From NCBI RefSeq assembly GCF_026343335.1, contig NZ_JAPELX010000001.1:6200001-6264000 (forward strand): a stretch of 64,000 nt of DNA, read 5' to 3'. Of this stretch, positions 25,589 through 34,065 are shown piece after piece. Position 1 is the first letter of the stretch; each line of letters opens with the position of its first letter. This DNA comes from Streptomyces sp. NBC_00078 (GTDB taxonomy: Bacteria; Actinomycetota; Actinomycetes; Streptomycetales; Streptomycetaceae). The notes beneath the pieces are model-generated. The model did no database searches. It saw only the letters and a program-made list of their open reading frames with translations, and was not told the origin of the DNA. The position numbers were made by a program, and so were the translations under genes.

Positions 25589-26677
25589 ATGACCGAGCGG
25601 ACGCCGACTCAGGGTTCTGCGGTGTTGTCCTGGATGCCGGTGGCGGCGATGGCCGTGGTGGCCGGGGCGGATGTCGTCGCCGGGCCGGGGGTGGGACTCC
25701 TGCCGCTGGTCTCGCTCGGGCCGGCGTTCTCCAGTCTGGTCGGCGGATGGCGGCGTACGGCGCTGATCGGTGCGCTGGCGCTGCTCGTGTGCGTGGCACT
25801 CGGGCTGTACGACGGGCTGTTCGAGGAGCGGCGGGGCTTCACGGCGATGGCGTCGGTGGCGGGGGTCACCGGCGTGGGCATCGCGGCCGCGGTGACACGC
25901 TCGCGCAGGGAGGCGGAGCTGGCCAGTGTCCGGTCGATCGCGGAGGTGGCGCAGCGGGTACTGCTGCGCCCGGTGCCGCGGACTGCGGGCCCGCTGCAGG
26001 CGGCGGTGTCGTACACCTCGGCCGTCGCCGAGGCGCGGATCGGCGGCGACCTGTATGAGGTGGTGGCCTCGCCGCACGGGATCCGGGTGATCGTGGGCGA
26101 TGTGCAGGGCAAGGGGCTCGCCGCAGTGGAGACGGCCGCCGTGGTGCTCGGCGCCTTCCGGGAGGCGGCCCACGACGAACCGGACCTGGTCGGGTTGGGT
26201 GAGCGGCTGGAGCGGAGCGTGGCCAGGGAGTTGGAGGGGGAGAAGTTCGTCACCGCCGTGCTCGCCGAGATCGGTTCGGACCACGGGGTCGTTTTCTTAA
26301 ACTACGGTCATCCGGCGCCGATGGTCGTACGCCGCGACGGTGGCGTCGACTTCCCGCAGCCGCTCGCGTACGCCCTCCCCTTGGGACTGGGTGCCCACGG
26401 CAGCGAAGGGCCCAAGCCCTATCGGGTGGACTTCGCCCCCGGCGAGCAGCTGCTGCTGTATACCGACGGGGTCACCGAGGCCCGGGACGCGAACGGCTCC
26501 TTCTATCCGCTCGGCGAGAGGGCGGACCTGCTCAAGGAGCCCGATGCCGGCCGCGCCCTGGAGGGGTTGCGCGAGGACCTGGTGCGCCACGTCGCTGGAC
26601 CGCTCCATGACGACGCCGCGATGCTGCTGCTGCGGTACCACGGTCATGGGGAAGGAAAATCTGTTCCCATCGGGTGA
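25589..26677 (+). CDS. Membrane-bound PP2C/SpoIIE-type protein phosphatase
   Basis: 362 residues. Three or four membrane helices in the first 90 residues, a short linker (VTRSRREAELASVRSIAEVAQ), and a SpoIIE phosphatase domain from about 120: ARIGGDLYEVV, VGDVQGKGLAAV, YGHPAPMVV, LLLYTDGVTEARD and DDAAMLLL. The metal-binding aspartates are intact. Streptomyces uses these to dephosphorylate anti-anti-sigma factors in stress pathways. ATG 25589 has CTGGAGGACGC upstream. The 25502 operator lies 71 bases before it. Confidence 0.9.
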   Translation: MTERTPTQGSAVLSWMPVAAMAVVAGADVVAGPGVGLLPLVSLGPAFSSLVGGWRRTALIGALALLVCVALGLYDGLFEERRGFTAMASVAGVTGVGIAAAVTRSRREAELASVRSIAEVAQRVLLRPVPRTAGPLQAAVSYTSAVAEARIGGDLYEVVASPHGIRVIVGDVQGKGLAAVETAAVVLGAFREAAHDEPDLVGLGERLERSVARELEGEKFVTAVLAEIGSDHGVVFLNYGHPAPMVVRRDGGVDFPQPLAYALPLGLGAHGSEGPKPYRVDFAPGEQLLLYTDGVTEARDANGSFYPLGERADLLKEPDAGRALEGLREDLVRHVAGPLHDDAAMLLLRYHGHGEGKSVPIG

Positions 26678-26711
26678 GGGGGCACCGCCTTCGGCACTGT
26701 AGAAAGGAGGT

Positions 26712-27248
26712 ATGCCGGAGCGTGAGAACCCCGCGGGGACGATGGACGACGTCGATGCGGTCACCCGTGCGGTGCTGACCGCGTCCCGCCTGCTGGTGGC
26801 GGTCTCCGCCCGCTCGCTCGCCGAGGTCGAGGAACGGGTGACGCTGCCGCAGTTCCGCATGCTGGTCGTGCTGTCCACCCGCGGCGCCACCAAGCTGGTG
26901 ACGCTGGCCGATCTGCTCCAGGTGGCGCCGTCGACGGCGATGCGGATGGTCGACCGGCTGATCGCGGCCGGGCTCGCCGACCGGCAGACCAACCCGGGCA
27001 ACCGCCGCGAGACACTGCTGCAGCTCACCGAGGAAGGCCGGCGCACCGTCGAGGACGTCACCGCCCGGCGCCGCACCGAGATCGCCGCCATCGTCGAGCG
27101 GCTCTCCCCGATCCAGCGCCTGGCGCTCGTGGAAGCCCTGGGCGCCTTCAACAAGGCGGGAGGCGAGCCCCCCGCTCCCGCCCCGGACGACCCAGAACCG
27201 CATCCGCTCGGCTGGGTCGTCGACGGCGTGATGGCGCACGACACCTGA
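26712..27248 (+). CDS. MarR family transcriptional regulator
   Basis: 178 residues with a MarR winged helix: RMLVVLSTRGATKLVTLADLL, VAPSTAMRMVDRLIAAGLADR and the wing NPGNRRETLLQLTEEG. ATG 26712 has AGAAAGGAGG 3 bases upstream. It is 34 bases downstream of the phosphatase gene, likely one transcript. A degenerate TTCGGCA-N3-TAGAAAG lies at 26690. It is the only MarR regulator in the region bearing the TTTTGCA-N3-TGCAAAA sites, so it is the best candidate to bind them; that is inference. Confidence 0.9.
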   Translation: MPERENPAGTMDDVDAVTRAVLTASRLLVAVSARSLAEVEERVTLPQFRMLVVLSTRGATKLVTLADLLQVAPSTAMRMVDRLIAAGLADRQTNPGNRRETLLQLTEEGRRTVEDVTARRRTEIAAIVERLSPIQRLALVEALGAFNKAGGEPPAPAPDDPEPHPLGWVVDGVMAHDT

Positions 27249-27304
27249 CGCTCCTCCCAGTCGCTGTCACGATTCCCGGACGGCTCTTCTCCGAGTCCGA
27301 AAGA

Positions 27305-27321
27305 TTTTGCATAATGCAAGG
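27305..27321. promoter_or_regulatory. Operator-like repeat TTTTGCATAATGCAAGG
   Basis: Left arm perfect, right arm TGCAAGG. It lies 123 bases upstream of the 27444 membrane protein and 57 bases after the MarR stop. Confidence 0.65.
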
Positions 27322-27443
27322 GAATTGGGAACGTCGGCTGCGTAGTGCTCCGGCAGTGCGCCCGACGCGTGGGCGCCGGTCGCGGAGTGCGTCTGCGAGC
27401 GGTGGAGTGAGCGGTCGCCGCGGACGGGAAGAATGCGGGGGGT

Positions 27444-28178
27444 GTGACGCGCGTGTGCCGGAAGCGTCATCACTCATCCCCGTTTGAGCGTCACCTGCTG
27501 GCGTACTTGCGCACCTCGGTGTGGGGCCCGGCGGAGTTCGTCGGGCGGCCGCCCTGGTGGCTCGTGGGAGAGGGGCTCCTGGCGGGGTTCCTCGGTGCCG
27601 GGGCGATCGTCGGCACGGCACTCTTCGGTGCCTGGACCGGCAGACTCTCGCTGGCCGACGGTGAGGCGGGCATGGTGTGCGCGGAGGCGCTGGCCGTGTA
27701 TCTGTCCTTCGTCAGGGCCGGACGCGCGCTGATCGGCATCGCCGCGCTGCTCGGTGTGTGCCTCGCGCTACAGGCCCCGCAGGCAGCCGCCGGGATAGTG
27801 CTGGCCGAAAGGGGTCAGGTGCAGTCCGTGGTGGTGACGTCGGTCGAGGACGGCCGGGCGGCGGAAGGCGGGCATGCCCGCTATCTGTGTTCGGTGGCGG
27901 GCACCGACGGCGTCCCGCTCAAGGTGCGCATCTGGCGGGGCTGCGGAGAAGCGACCCGGCCCGGAGACGCGCTCGCCGTCGTGTCGGATCCCGAAGGACG
28001 GGTGCCCCCGCGCGGTGCGCAGGCGGGGGCCGGTGTGGCGGGGCCACTGCGCGACCTGACCCCCTGGGCCGCAGCCCTCATGGCGGGGAGCCTGGTCGCC
28101 GTCGTTCGCTCCTACCGGCTCTCCCGCCCCGCCGAGGCCGTGACCCCGTTCGGCACGGGTCAGGCCGGCCACCGCTGA
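27444..28178 (+). CDS. Membrane protein with exported Cys-containing domain, 244 aa
   Basis: Helix at about 42-68 (WWLVGEGLLAGFLGAGAIVGTALFGAW region), a second near 92-118, then about 80 exported residues (HARYLCSVAGTDGVPLKVRIWRGC) and a C-terminal helix. Similar topology to the 22884 protein but little sequence identity. GTG 27444 with GGGGGGTGT upstream. Under the 27305 operator. Function unknown. Confidence 0.65.
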   Translation: MTRVCRKRHHSSPFERHLLAYLRTSVWGPAEFVGRPPWWLVGEGLLAGFLGAGAIVGTALFGAWTGRLSLADGEAGMVCAEALAVYLSFVRAGRALIGIAALLGVCLALQAPQAAAGIVLAERGQVQSVVVTSVEDGRAAEGGHARYLCSVAGTDGVPLKVRIWRGCGEATRPGDALAVVSDPEGRVPPRGAQAGAGVAGPLRDLTPWAAALMAGSLVAVVRSYRLSRPAEAVTPFGTGQAGHR

Positions 28179-28285
28179 TCAGCCAGCCGAGGGGCTGGGC
28201 GTCGGGGAAGCGGTGTTGATGCAAATCGGGGCGGGCGGTGAGGACGACGATCGGGGCGCCGGCTGGGCTGCGTCACACCCCGAGG

Positions 28286-29050
28286 TCATCCGGCCGTGGG
28301 AGAGGGGGACGGCGAGGGCGTTGTGGCCGGGCCCGTCGGTACGCCCTCGGTCGGCAGTCCGGGGGGCACGGTGAGGGTGACCATGGGCGCCCCCGGCTGC
28401 GGCACCGGTGGTGTGACCTGGCTGGACGGAAGCTTCGGCGGGGTCGTCTCCTGGAAGTTGACCTGGTCGAAGTTGACCAGCCCGGTGTTCTCCATCTGCG
28501 TGATGTGGTCCAGGACCACGTCGTTGGCCTGGTCGGCCAGTTGGCGCACGAGGGTGTTCTTGGTGGTGGAGCGGACCTTGGCGATGGTGTTGAAGATCGA
28601 GCCGTGGGTGACGCGGAGGATGTTGGCGAAGTCGGAGTCGAACTGCTTGCCGGTGTCGGACTTGAACGTGTCCAGAAAACCCTGCTGCTGAGGGGTGGGC
28701 TGGTTGGGGATGGTGATGTTCAGCTCGGGTGCGATCTTGCGGCAGCTGGCGTCGAGTGCGGCGTGTCCGATGACCAGGTGCCGGCCTGCCTCGCGTACGG
28801 CCGCCGTCGTGCCCTTCTTCATGGCCAGGTCCCCTGAGGGGCCTTCCCACAATCCGGCGGAGCGCACGAAGACGACGAAGTTGCGGTCGGCCTCGGTGAG
28901 CGGCCCCCATGGGGTGCTGGCGATCACGCGCGACTGGTTCATGGACGCGTTCTGGATGCCGAGCATGCTCGGATAGGCCAGAGCGGCGAGCGTGACGCTC
29001 AGCGCGCCGCCCACAAAGACGGTTCCGATCGTGCTGCGCGATATGGGCAT
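28286..29050 (-). CDS. DUF4142 secreted protein
   Basis: 254 residues. A signal segment (TVFVGGALSVTLAALAYPSM) is followed by a DUF4142 domain: ADRNFVVFVRSAGLWEGPSG, VREAGRHLVIGHAALDASC, and FANILRVTHGSIFNTIAKVR, then a Pro-rich tail. The family is a four-helix, ferritin-like fold of unknown activity, often stress-related. ATG 29050 has CGGGAGGCACG upstream. The 29129 operator lies 79 bases before the start. The C-terminal GAPMVTLTV... GVPT tail resembles the small ORF at 24574. Confidence 0.85.
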   Translation of the reverse strand: MPISRSTIGTVFVGGALSVTLAALAYPSMLGIQNASMNQSRVIASTPWGPLTEADRNFVVFVRSAGLWEGPSGDLAMKKGTTAAVREAGRHLVIGHAALDASCRKIAPELNITIPNQPTPQQQGFLDTFKSDTGKQFDSDFANILRVTHGSIFNTIAKVRSTTKNTLVRQLADQANDVVLDHITQMENTGLVNFDQVNFQETTPPKLPSSQVTPPVPQPGAPMVTLTVPPGLPTEGVPTGPATTPSPSPSPTAG

Positions 29051-29128
29051 CGTGCCTCCCGGTGTGGACGGCGGGTACGTCGGCAGGTACGGGCCGGCAA
29101 CGGAAAGAGAATCCTTGCTCCAGGTAAA

Positions 29129-29145
29129 GCTTGCACTATGCCAAG
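29129..29145. promoter_or_regulatory. Operator-like repeat GCTTGCACTATGCCAAG
   Basis: Central TTGCA-N3-TGCCAA is conserved with one changed base in the right arm. It lies 79 bases upstream of the DUF4142 start. Confidence 0.6.
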
Positions 29146-29169
29146 TTGGGTTTCTGGGTCTGCCGCCTC

Positions 29170-29570
29170 TTAATGGACCCGCAGCCACCGGGCCTTCGAC
29201 GAGGTGCCGCTGCCGTCCGTGGCGACTGCTGTGTACCAGCCCGGCGGTACAAGTGACGGGTCGTCGGGGATGCGGACGGTGAGTGACCCGCTGGTGTGGT
29301 GGACCATGTCCAGGGCTACGGAACGATGGTCGAAGTCCGTGACGTGGGTGGCCGATCCGGGCCGCATGAGGCGGACTCGGGTGATGCTGGCAGCGTCGAG
29401 GGGAGCGGAGGGTGACCTCGGCACCGCGCTGGACATCGGTCGTGCCACCGAGTTCCAGGCGGGGACGGGCGCCGTGGAAGAGGTAGGGCGGTGAGTAGTT
29501 GTTCGAAGCGACCGGGGCGGGTGTTGGCCTGGTCGGAGAAGAGGGGGTCGGAGCCGAAGTCCGGCGGGCC
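29170..29570 (-). pseudogene. Galactose-oxidase-like (kelch, DUF1929) gene remnant, 3' end only
   Basis: Three frames carry consecutive pieces of a galactose-oxidase-type protein: DFGSDPLFSDQANTRPGRFEQ, then NNYSPPYLFHGARPRLELGG, then ITRVRLMRPGSATHVTDFDH and LTVRIPDDPSLVPPGWYTAV to the stop at 29170. The last is the DUF1929 immunoglobulin-like C-domain, the middle is the linker SPPYLF. The catalytic kelch part is missing. It joins directly to the truncated DUF4396 gene at 29572, so the region is a deletion scar. Confidence 0.65.
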
Positions 29571-29571
29571 C

Positions 29572-29739
29572 TCAGTACACGGCCGTGGTCGGTAATACCA
29601 GATGCATGATCCACATGCGCTGCCGGTATCCGCGCAGTGCCATGTCCTCAGCGATCGCCAGTGCGCTCGCCCCGGCTGGGGCCAGACTGACCCGGCTCAG
29701 CGCCTCCAGCCAGACCGGGGGCTGGTGGTGCGGCTCCAT
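29572..29739 (-). pseudogene. DUF4396 membrane protein, N-terminal 55 residues only
   Basis: The start fits well: GAGAGGTGACGGCG then ATG 29739. The sequence PVWLEALSRVSLAPAGASALAIAEDM and RQRMWIMHLVLPTTAVY matches the N-terminus of DUF4396 proteins (MWIMxxVWPVTALYLGPLAL), but a stop directly follows TAVY and the next bases belong to the galactose oxidase remnant. So the gene lost everything past its first membrane helix. Confidence 0.6.
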
Positions 29740-29744
29740 CGCCG

Positions 29745-29956
29745 TCACCTCTCGTGCAGGCGGGCGGCCGTGACACGCCCGGGCCGCATGATGCGCATCT
29801 TGCGGCTTTCGCAGGCGGGGCAGCGGGTGACTGCAGTGGTGACGGCACGCGCCTGCCACCGAGATGGTAAACGGCGGTGATCCGCGCGTGCTCGTCCACG
29901 GTCAGGTCGATGTCGTAGGTGTCCTCCCAGCCGTGCCCGCAGCCGTCTGTGTGCAT
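29745..29956 (-). pseudogene. Small zinc-ribbon-like protein with a frameshift
   Basis: MHTDGCGHGWEDTYDIDLTV and DEHARITAVYH read in one frame; AVTTAVTRCPACESRKMRIM and RPGRVTAARLHER in another, ending in TGA 29745-29747 just above the DUF4396 start. Together they form a 70-residue protein with CGH and CPAC metal-binding pairs. The 212-bp span is two bases more than a multiple of three, which fits one missing base. The 29999 operator lies 43 bases upstream. Confidence 0.65.
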
Positions 29957-29998
29957 AGTCCGCTCGGGGCGGTTCTGGTGTCCAGGCCCCTTACCAAT

Positions 29999-30015
29999 TT
30001 TTGCGCAGTGCAAAA
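29999..30015. promoter_or_regulatory. Operator-like repeat TTTTGCGCAGTGCAAAA
   Basis: Arms TTTTGCG/TGCAAAA, one mismatch. It lies 43 bases before the zinc-ribbon gene start, and 33 bases past the ClC stop. Confidence 0.7.
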
Positions 30016-30047
30016 CAGTCTGGGTGGGGTCTGGGTGGCCCAGGGCC

Positions 30048-31838
30048 TCAGGAGGCCGTGTGTACCGCGCGCAGCGCGCTCTGGTGGCTGAGCCAGCCGA
30101 CCGGCTTGCCGCGTTCCGAGTCAAGGACCGGAACGCCGGTTCCGGCGGCCGACAACAGGGCGTGCATGGCCTGTGCGAGAGGTTGGTCCGCCGTGACCTG
30201 GGCGGGTGCCTCGGCGAGCTGCCCGACCCGGGTCGGCGCATTCTCCGGTTGTTCGGCGAGCGCTTCGGCCACTGATTGCGCGGTGACGACACCGACGTAG
30301 CGCCCGGTGTCGTCGACCACCGGGAGGGCGCCGTGGCCGGACAGGCTCAGCAGGTCGGCGGCGTCGGCCAGGGTGGTGGACGCGAACATGGGGGAGGGCA
30401 GTGTTTCCATGACCGCGTCGACGTGCTGGGTGCCGATCCGTGCGCCGGGGGCCGGGCCGTCGAGGTCGATGCCGCGGCGGCGCAGCTTGAGGGTGTAGAT
30501 GGTGTCGCGCGAGATCAGCCGGCTGACGGCGGTGGCCAGCACGATCGCGAGCATCAGCGGCAGGATGATCGAGTACTCACCTGTGAGCTCGAAGAGGATG
30601 ACCACCGCGGTGATCGGCGCGCGGGCCGCACCGGCGAACACGGCGCCCATGCCGACCAGCGCGTACGCGCCTACCGCGCCGGCCGAGTGGGGCAGCAGGT
30701 GGTGGACGCCGATGCCGTACGCCGAGCCCAGCATCGCCCCGATGAACAGGCTCGGGGCGAAGACCCCGCCGGAGCCGCCGACGCCGATGGTCAGGCTGGT
30801 CGCCAGCATCTTGCCGACCAGCAGCAGGAGCAGGAAGCCGACCGCGTAGCCGCCTTCGGTCGCCTTCTGCAGCACGGGGTAGCCGACGCCGTACATCTGC
30901 GGCAGGGTGAGCAACAACACGCCGAGCGCGAGGCCGCCGACCGCCGGGCGCAGCCACTCCGGGCCGCGCCAGAGCCAGTCGCAGGCGTCCTCGATCATGT
31001 ACAGGAAGCGGGAGAAGCCCACACCCACCGCCGCGGCGCCGACGCCCAGCAGCGCGAAGAGGCCGTACTGGGTGAGATGGCCGACGTGGAAGTCCGGGAG
31101 GTTCAGGAAGGCGTTGTTGCCGAAGGCGGTGCGTCCGATGATGCTCGCGGTGACGCTGGCCAGGACCGTCGCTCCGAAGGCTTCGGCGCTGAAGGTGCCC
31201 AGGATCAGCTCCATGGCGAAGAACACGCCGGCCAGCGGCGCGTTGAAGGTGGCCGCGATGCCGCCCGCCGCACCGCACGCGACCAGGAGCTTCATCCGGC
31301 CCTCGGACACCTTCGTGACCCGGCCGAGCGTGGAGCCGAGGGCCGAGCCGATCTGCACGATCGGGCCCTCACGGCCCACCGAGCCGCCCGAGCCGATGCA
31401 CAGGGCGGAGGCCAGCGTCTTGACCACGGCGACCTTGGGGCTGATCCGTCCGCCGCGCTGGGCGACGGCCAGCATCACCTCGGGCACCCCGTGGCCGCGC
31501 GCCTCCTTGGCGAACCGGTTCACCAGCGGCCCGTACAGCAGACCGCCGATGACGGGGGCGAACAGTACGAAGTACGGGCCGAGCCAGGGCAGGTGCGGAT
31601 TGTCCGCGCCGGGCGAGGCGGCGTAGTCGGCGTGACCGGACAGCAGGTGCGTGAAGGTCTTGATGCACCAGCGGAAGATGACCGAGCCCGCGCCGGCCCC
31701 GGCTCCGACCGCGACGGCCAGGGTCATCAGCCCCCAAGGGGCGTTCCGCAGTCCTGCGAGTCTCGGTACGGGCGTGAAGCCACTCGTTGTGGTGCCCGTC
31801 ATGTTCTGTCCGTTCGTTGTTGCCGGTATGGCGCTCAT
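30048..31838 (-). CDS. ClC family chloride channel/antiporter with CBS domains
   Basis: 596 residues. Selectivity-filter motifs are present: GSGGSVGREGP (with the gating Glu in GREGP), GGSGGVFAPSLFIGA, and the LFELTGEYSIILP helix. Ten or more membrane segments to about 440, then a CBS pair (VMETLPSPMFASTTLADAAD and DTGRYVGVVTAQS, HALLSAAGTGVPVLD). The glutamate suggests an H+/Cl- exchanger rather than a passive channel. AAAGGGGAGCG precedes ATG 31838, and the operator at 31855 lies 17 bases upstream. CBS domains often sense nucleotides. Confidence 0.92.
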   Translation of the reverse strand: MSAIPATTNGQNMTGTTTSGFTPVPRLAGLRNAPWGLMTLAVAVGAGAGAGSVIFRWCIKTFTHLLSGHADYAASPGADNPHLPWLGPYFVLFAPVIGGLLYGPLVNRFAKEARGHGVPEVMLAVAQRGGRISPKVAVVKTLASALCIGSGGSVGREGPIVQIGSALGSTLGRVTKVSEGRMKLLVACGAAGGIAATFNAPLAGVFFAMELILGTFSAEAFGATVLASVTASIIGRTAFGNNAFLNLPDFHVGHLTQYGLFALLGVGAAAVGVGFSRFLYMIEDACDWLWRGPEWLRPAVGGLALGVLLLTLPQMYGVGYPVLQKATEGGYAVGFLLLLLVGKMLATSLTIGVGGSGGVFAPSLFIGAMLGSAYGIGVHHLLPHSAGAVGAYALVGMGAVFAGAARAPITAVVILFELTGEYSIILPLMLAIVLATAVSRLISRDTIYTLKLRRRGIDLDGPAPGARIGTQHVDAVMETLPSPMFASTTLADAADLLSLSGHGALPVVDDTGRYVGVVTAQSVAEALAEQPENAPTRVGQLAEAPAQVTADQPLAQAMHALLSAAGTGVPVLDSERGKPVGWLSHQSALRAVHTAS

Positions 31839-31854
31839 CGCTCCCCTTTCCTAC

Positions 31855-31871
31855 CTTTGCATTATGCAAAA
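31855..31871. promoter_or_regulatory. Operator-like repeat CTTTGCATTATGCAAAA
   Basis: Near-perfect arms. It sits only 17 bases upstream of the ClC start codon, so a bound protein would block transcription start or the first codons. Confidence 0.7.
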
Positions 31872-31986
31872 CTAGTCAAGGGTGCGCGTCACGGGACCTT
31901 GTCCGCATGTCGGGGCCGAAGGGCCCCTTGGTGTGCGGGCCTGGTTGCGGGAGCGTGGCCAGGATGTCCTCATGCGGAGGTGAACG

Positions 31987-32426
31987 GTGGGTGATCAACT
32001 CTCCTCACCGGTGATCGTGGTCGGAGTGGACGGGTCTGAGGCGAGTCGGCGGCGCTGCGCTGGGCGGCCCGCCAGGCCGAACTGACCGGTGCGCAGCTGC
32101 GCCCCGTGCAGGCGTGGCGACTGCCGACCACCTACGGCATGCCGGTGGACTTCTCGGACGGCGACTTCGAAAAGCAGGCCCGCGGGAACCTGCGCGCTAC
32201 GGCCGAGCAGACTCTGGGGGAGTATCCGGGTATAGCCGTCGCGCCTGCGGTCGTCGGAGGCCATCCGGCGGCGGTGCTGACCGAGGCGGCCAGGGACGCG
32301 GACCTGCTGGTGGCCGGCAGCCACGGGCACGGCGCCTTCACCGGAATGCTCCTCGGTTCGGTCAGTCACCACTGCTTGTACCACGCCACCTGCCCGGTTC
32401 TCGTCGTTCGGGCGAGCAGCGTCTGA
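31987..32426 (+). pseudogene. Universal stress protein (Usp) with one-base deletion
   Basis: GTG 31987 follows CGGAGG. MGDQLSSPVIVVGVDGSEAS reads well, then the frame breaks: AALRWAARQAELTGAQLRPV, HPAAVLTEAARDADLLVAGSHGH and FTGMLLGSVSHHCLYHATCPVLV lie in the next frame. One base is missing in GAGTCGGCGGCG at about 32047. The ATP-binding G-2x-G-9x-G pattern is in the second frame. As written it would stop early; as a repaired gene it is a single-domain Usp of 146 residues. Confidence 0.75.
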
Positions 32427-32440
32427 CCCTCCCGCCAGGG

Positions 32441-33841
32441 TCAGGCGGCTTCGGCGTGTGCCTCGACGTCCTCGATGCCGCTGGGGCGTCCGGCCATTGT
32501 CCATCGGACGTACAGTCCGGCCGCGATGAGCAGAGTGGCGGCCAGGGAGAGCATGGGCCAGCCGCGCAGCAGGTTCACCGCGAGGGTGAAGGCGACGGCC
32601 GCGGCGGCCAGGCCGTTGACCCAGGCCAGGGCCGTCTTGTGCTCGCGGGTGGCGAAGCGGGCCATGGCCACCAGCCCCACCAGGAAGCTGACGAACACGG
32701 CGACGGCGTAGAAGAGCACGAGCTCCTGTTCCTGGCCGGCCGCGGCCATGATGATCAGCGCCGCGGCGGCCAGGTAGACCAGGACCGACCAGTACGGGGT
32801 GTGGTGCTGGTTGGTGCGGCCCAGCACCGGCGGCAGTACACCGGGTCGCTCGGCCGTGCCGGACAGGGCCTTCAGTAGTCCGGGTCCGGCCTGGAAGGAG
32901 GAGCTCGCGGCGGCGAGCAGCAGCAGTGAGCTGGTCAGCTGGAAGGCGCCGTAGAGCCAGCCTGGTCCGGCGGCGGCGTGCGCGATGTCGGCGATCTGGG
33001 TGGAGTCGGCCCCGGGGATGCCGATGTGCAGCCGGACGGCAAGTGCGGTCAGGGCCAGGGTCAGGCCGCCGACGATCACGACGAGGAGGGCGAGGGTGCC
33101 GCGGCCGAAGCGGCGGCGGTGGGTGTCGTCGAGCTGGCCGAGCTGGGCGATCGCGGTGGACGGCGCCTCGATGCCGGTGGCCAGTGCCATCGCGACCGGG
33201 AAAGCCAGTACCACCGCGAGGACCGTCGAGTGGCCCGGGTCGGTCGTCGCGGCGGCACGGCCGACGGTGTGGGGCGAGGTGAAGCCCAGGACGAGGACGG
33301 CCACGGAGATGACGACGAAGGCGACGGTCATGACGGCGAACAGCAGCCTGCCGCCGTGCCCGAACCAAGTCAGCCCGGCCACCACGACCAGCAGTACCAG
33401 GGCCAGCGGGATGCGCCACGGGGACAGCCCCGGGAACAGGGCGATCACCGCGCTGGCCGCCGCGGAGATCGAGATGCCGATGGTCAGTACGAAGTCGACG
33501 ACCAGGGCGCCGATGGGCAGGAATGTCCAACGCGGCCCGAAGGCCCGCGCGGCCGCGGCCGCCGCGCCGCCGCCCTTGGGGAAGCGCCGCACCAGCTGCC
33601 AGTAGTTGGCGGTGACGACCACGACGAGTCCGATGACCAGGCTCATCGTCGGAAGCAGCAGCGCGAGGTCGCCGTGCAGGGCGCGCAGTGCGGCCTCGAT
33701 GGCGTACGCGACCGAGGAGACCGGGTCGGCGATCACCGCGAAGGCGAACGCGAAGAAGAGAACGGGGCGGCGCGGGCCACGGCCGCGCACGGCGAGGGAC
33801 GGGGCTGTCGCGACGGCGGCAGCCGGCTTTGACGAGGTCAC
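32441..33841 (-). CDS. APC superfamily amino acid permease
   Basis: 466 residues with 12 membrane segments. Family features: FFAFAFAVIADPVSSVAYAI in helix 1, RFPKGGGAAAAAARAFGPRW in helix 3, and TGIEAPSTAIAQL in helix 6. The GTG start at 33841 has GGAAGG upstream (longer frame open to 33922). Helix-1 DPVSS and helix-6 TGIEAP fit cationic or branched amino acid and polyamine-type uptake, but the substrate cannot be set. It lies between the stress protein and the FAD enzyme and has no TTTTGCA site of its own. Confidence 0.85.
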   Translation of the reverse strand: MTSSKPAAAVATAPSLAVRGRGPRRPVLFFAFAFAVIADPVSSVAYAIEAALRALHGDLALLLPTMSLVIGLVVVVTANYWQLVRRFPKGGGAAAAAARAFGPRWTFLPIGALVVDFVLTIGISISAAASAVIALFPGLSPWRIPLALVLLVVVAGLTWFGHGGRLLFAVMTVAFVVISVAVLVLGFTSPHTVGRAAATTDPGHSTVLAVVLAFPVAMALATGIEAPSTAIAQLGQLDDTHRRRFGRGTLALLVVIVGGLTLALTALAVRLHIGIPGADSTQIADIAHAAAGPGWLYGAFQLTSSLLLLAAASSSFQAGPGLLKALSGTAERPGVLPPVLGRTNQHHTPYWSVLVYLAAAALIIMAAAGQEQELVLFYAVAVFVSFLVGLVAMARFATREHKTALAWVNGLAAAAVAFTLAVNLLRGWPMLSLAATLLIAAGLYVRWTMAGRPSGIEDVEAHAEAA

Positions 33842-34001
33842 GCGAGGACCTTCCTGGGATGGTTCGTTCAGGACACTTCGCCGACCCGTCTTCCCGGCAC
33901 ACCGGTCATGACAGTACGTCAAGAGACCATCAGTGAGGCGTTAGGGAAGCATCAAGATTCCCCGCCTCCGGGTGGCCCGGACAGGACCATCTTGCCCTGA
34001 G

Positions 34002-34018
34002 CTTTGCATAATGCAAAA
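34002..34018. promoter_or_regulatory. Operator-like repeat CTTTGCATAATGCAAAA
   Basis: Near-perfect inverted repeat, 48 bases upstream of the FAD monooxygenase ATG at 34066. Confidence 0.7.
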
Positions 34019-34065
34019 GTGGGGAGGGGGTGAACGCTCGGGGAGTGGAGAGGCGAAACGCACCG

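Noticed and set aside
29745..29956. Programmed ribosomal frameshifting in the zinc-ribbon gene
   Set aside because: No slippery heptamer or downstream pseudoknot is seen, and neighbours carry unrelated frameshifts; decay or error is simpler.
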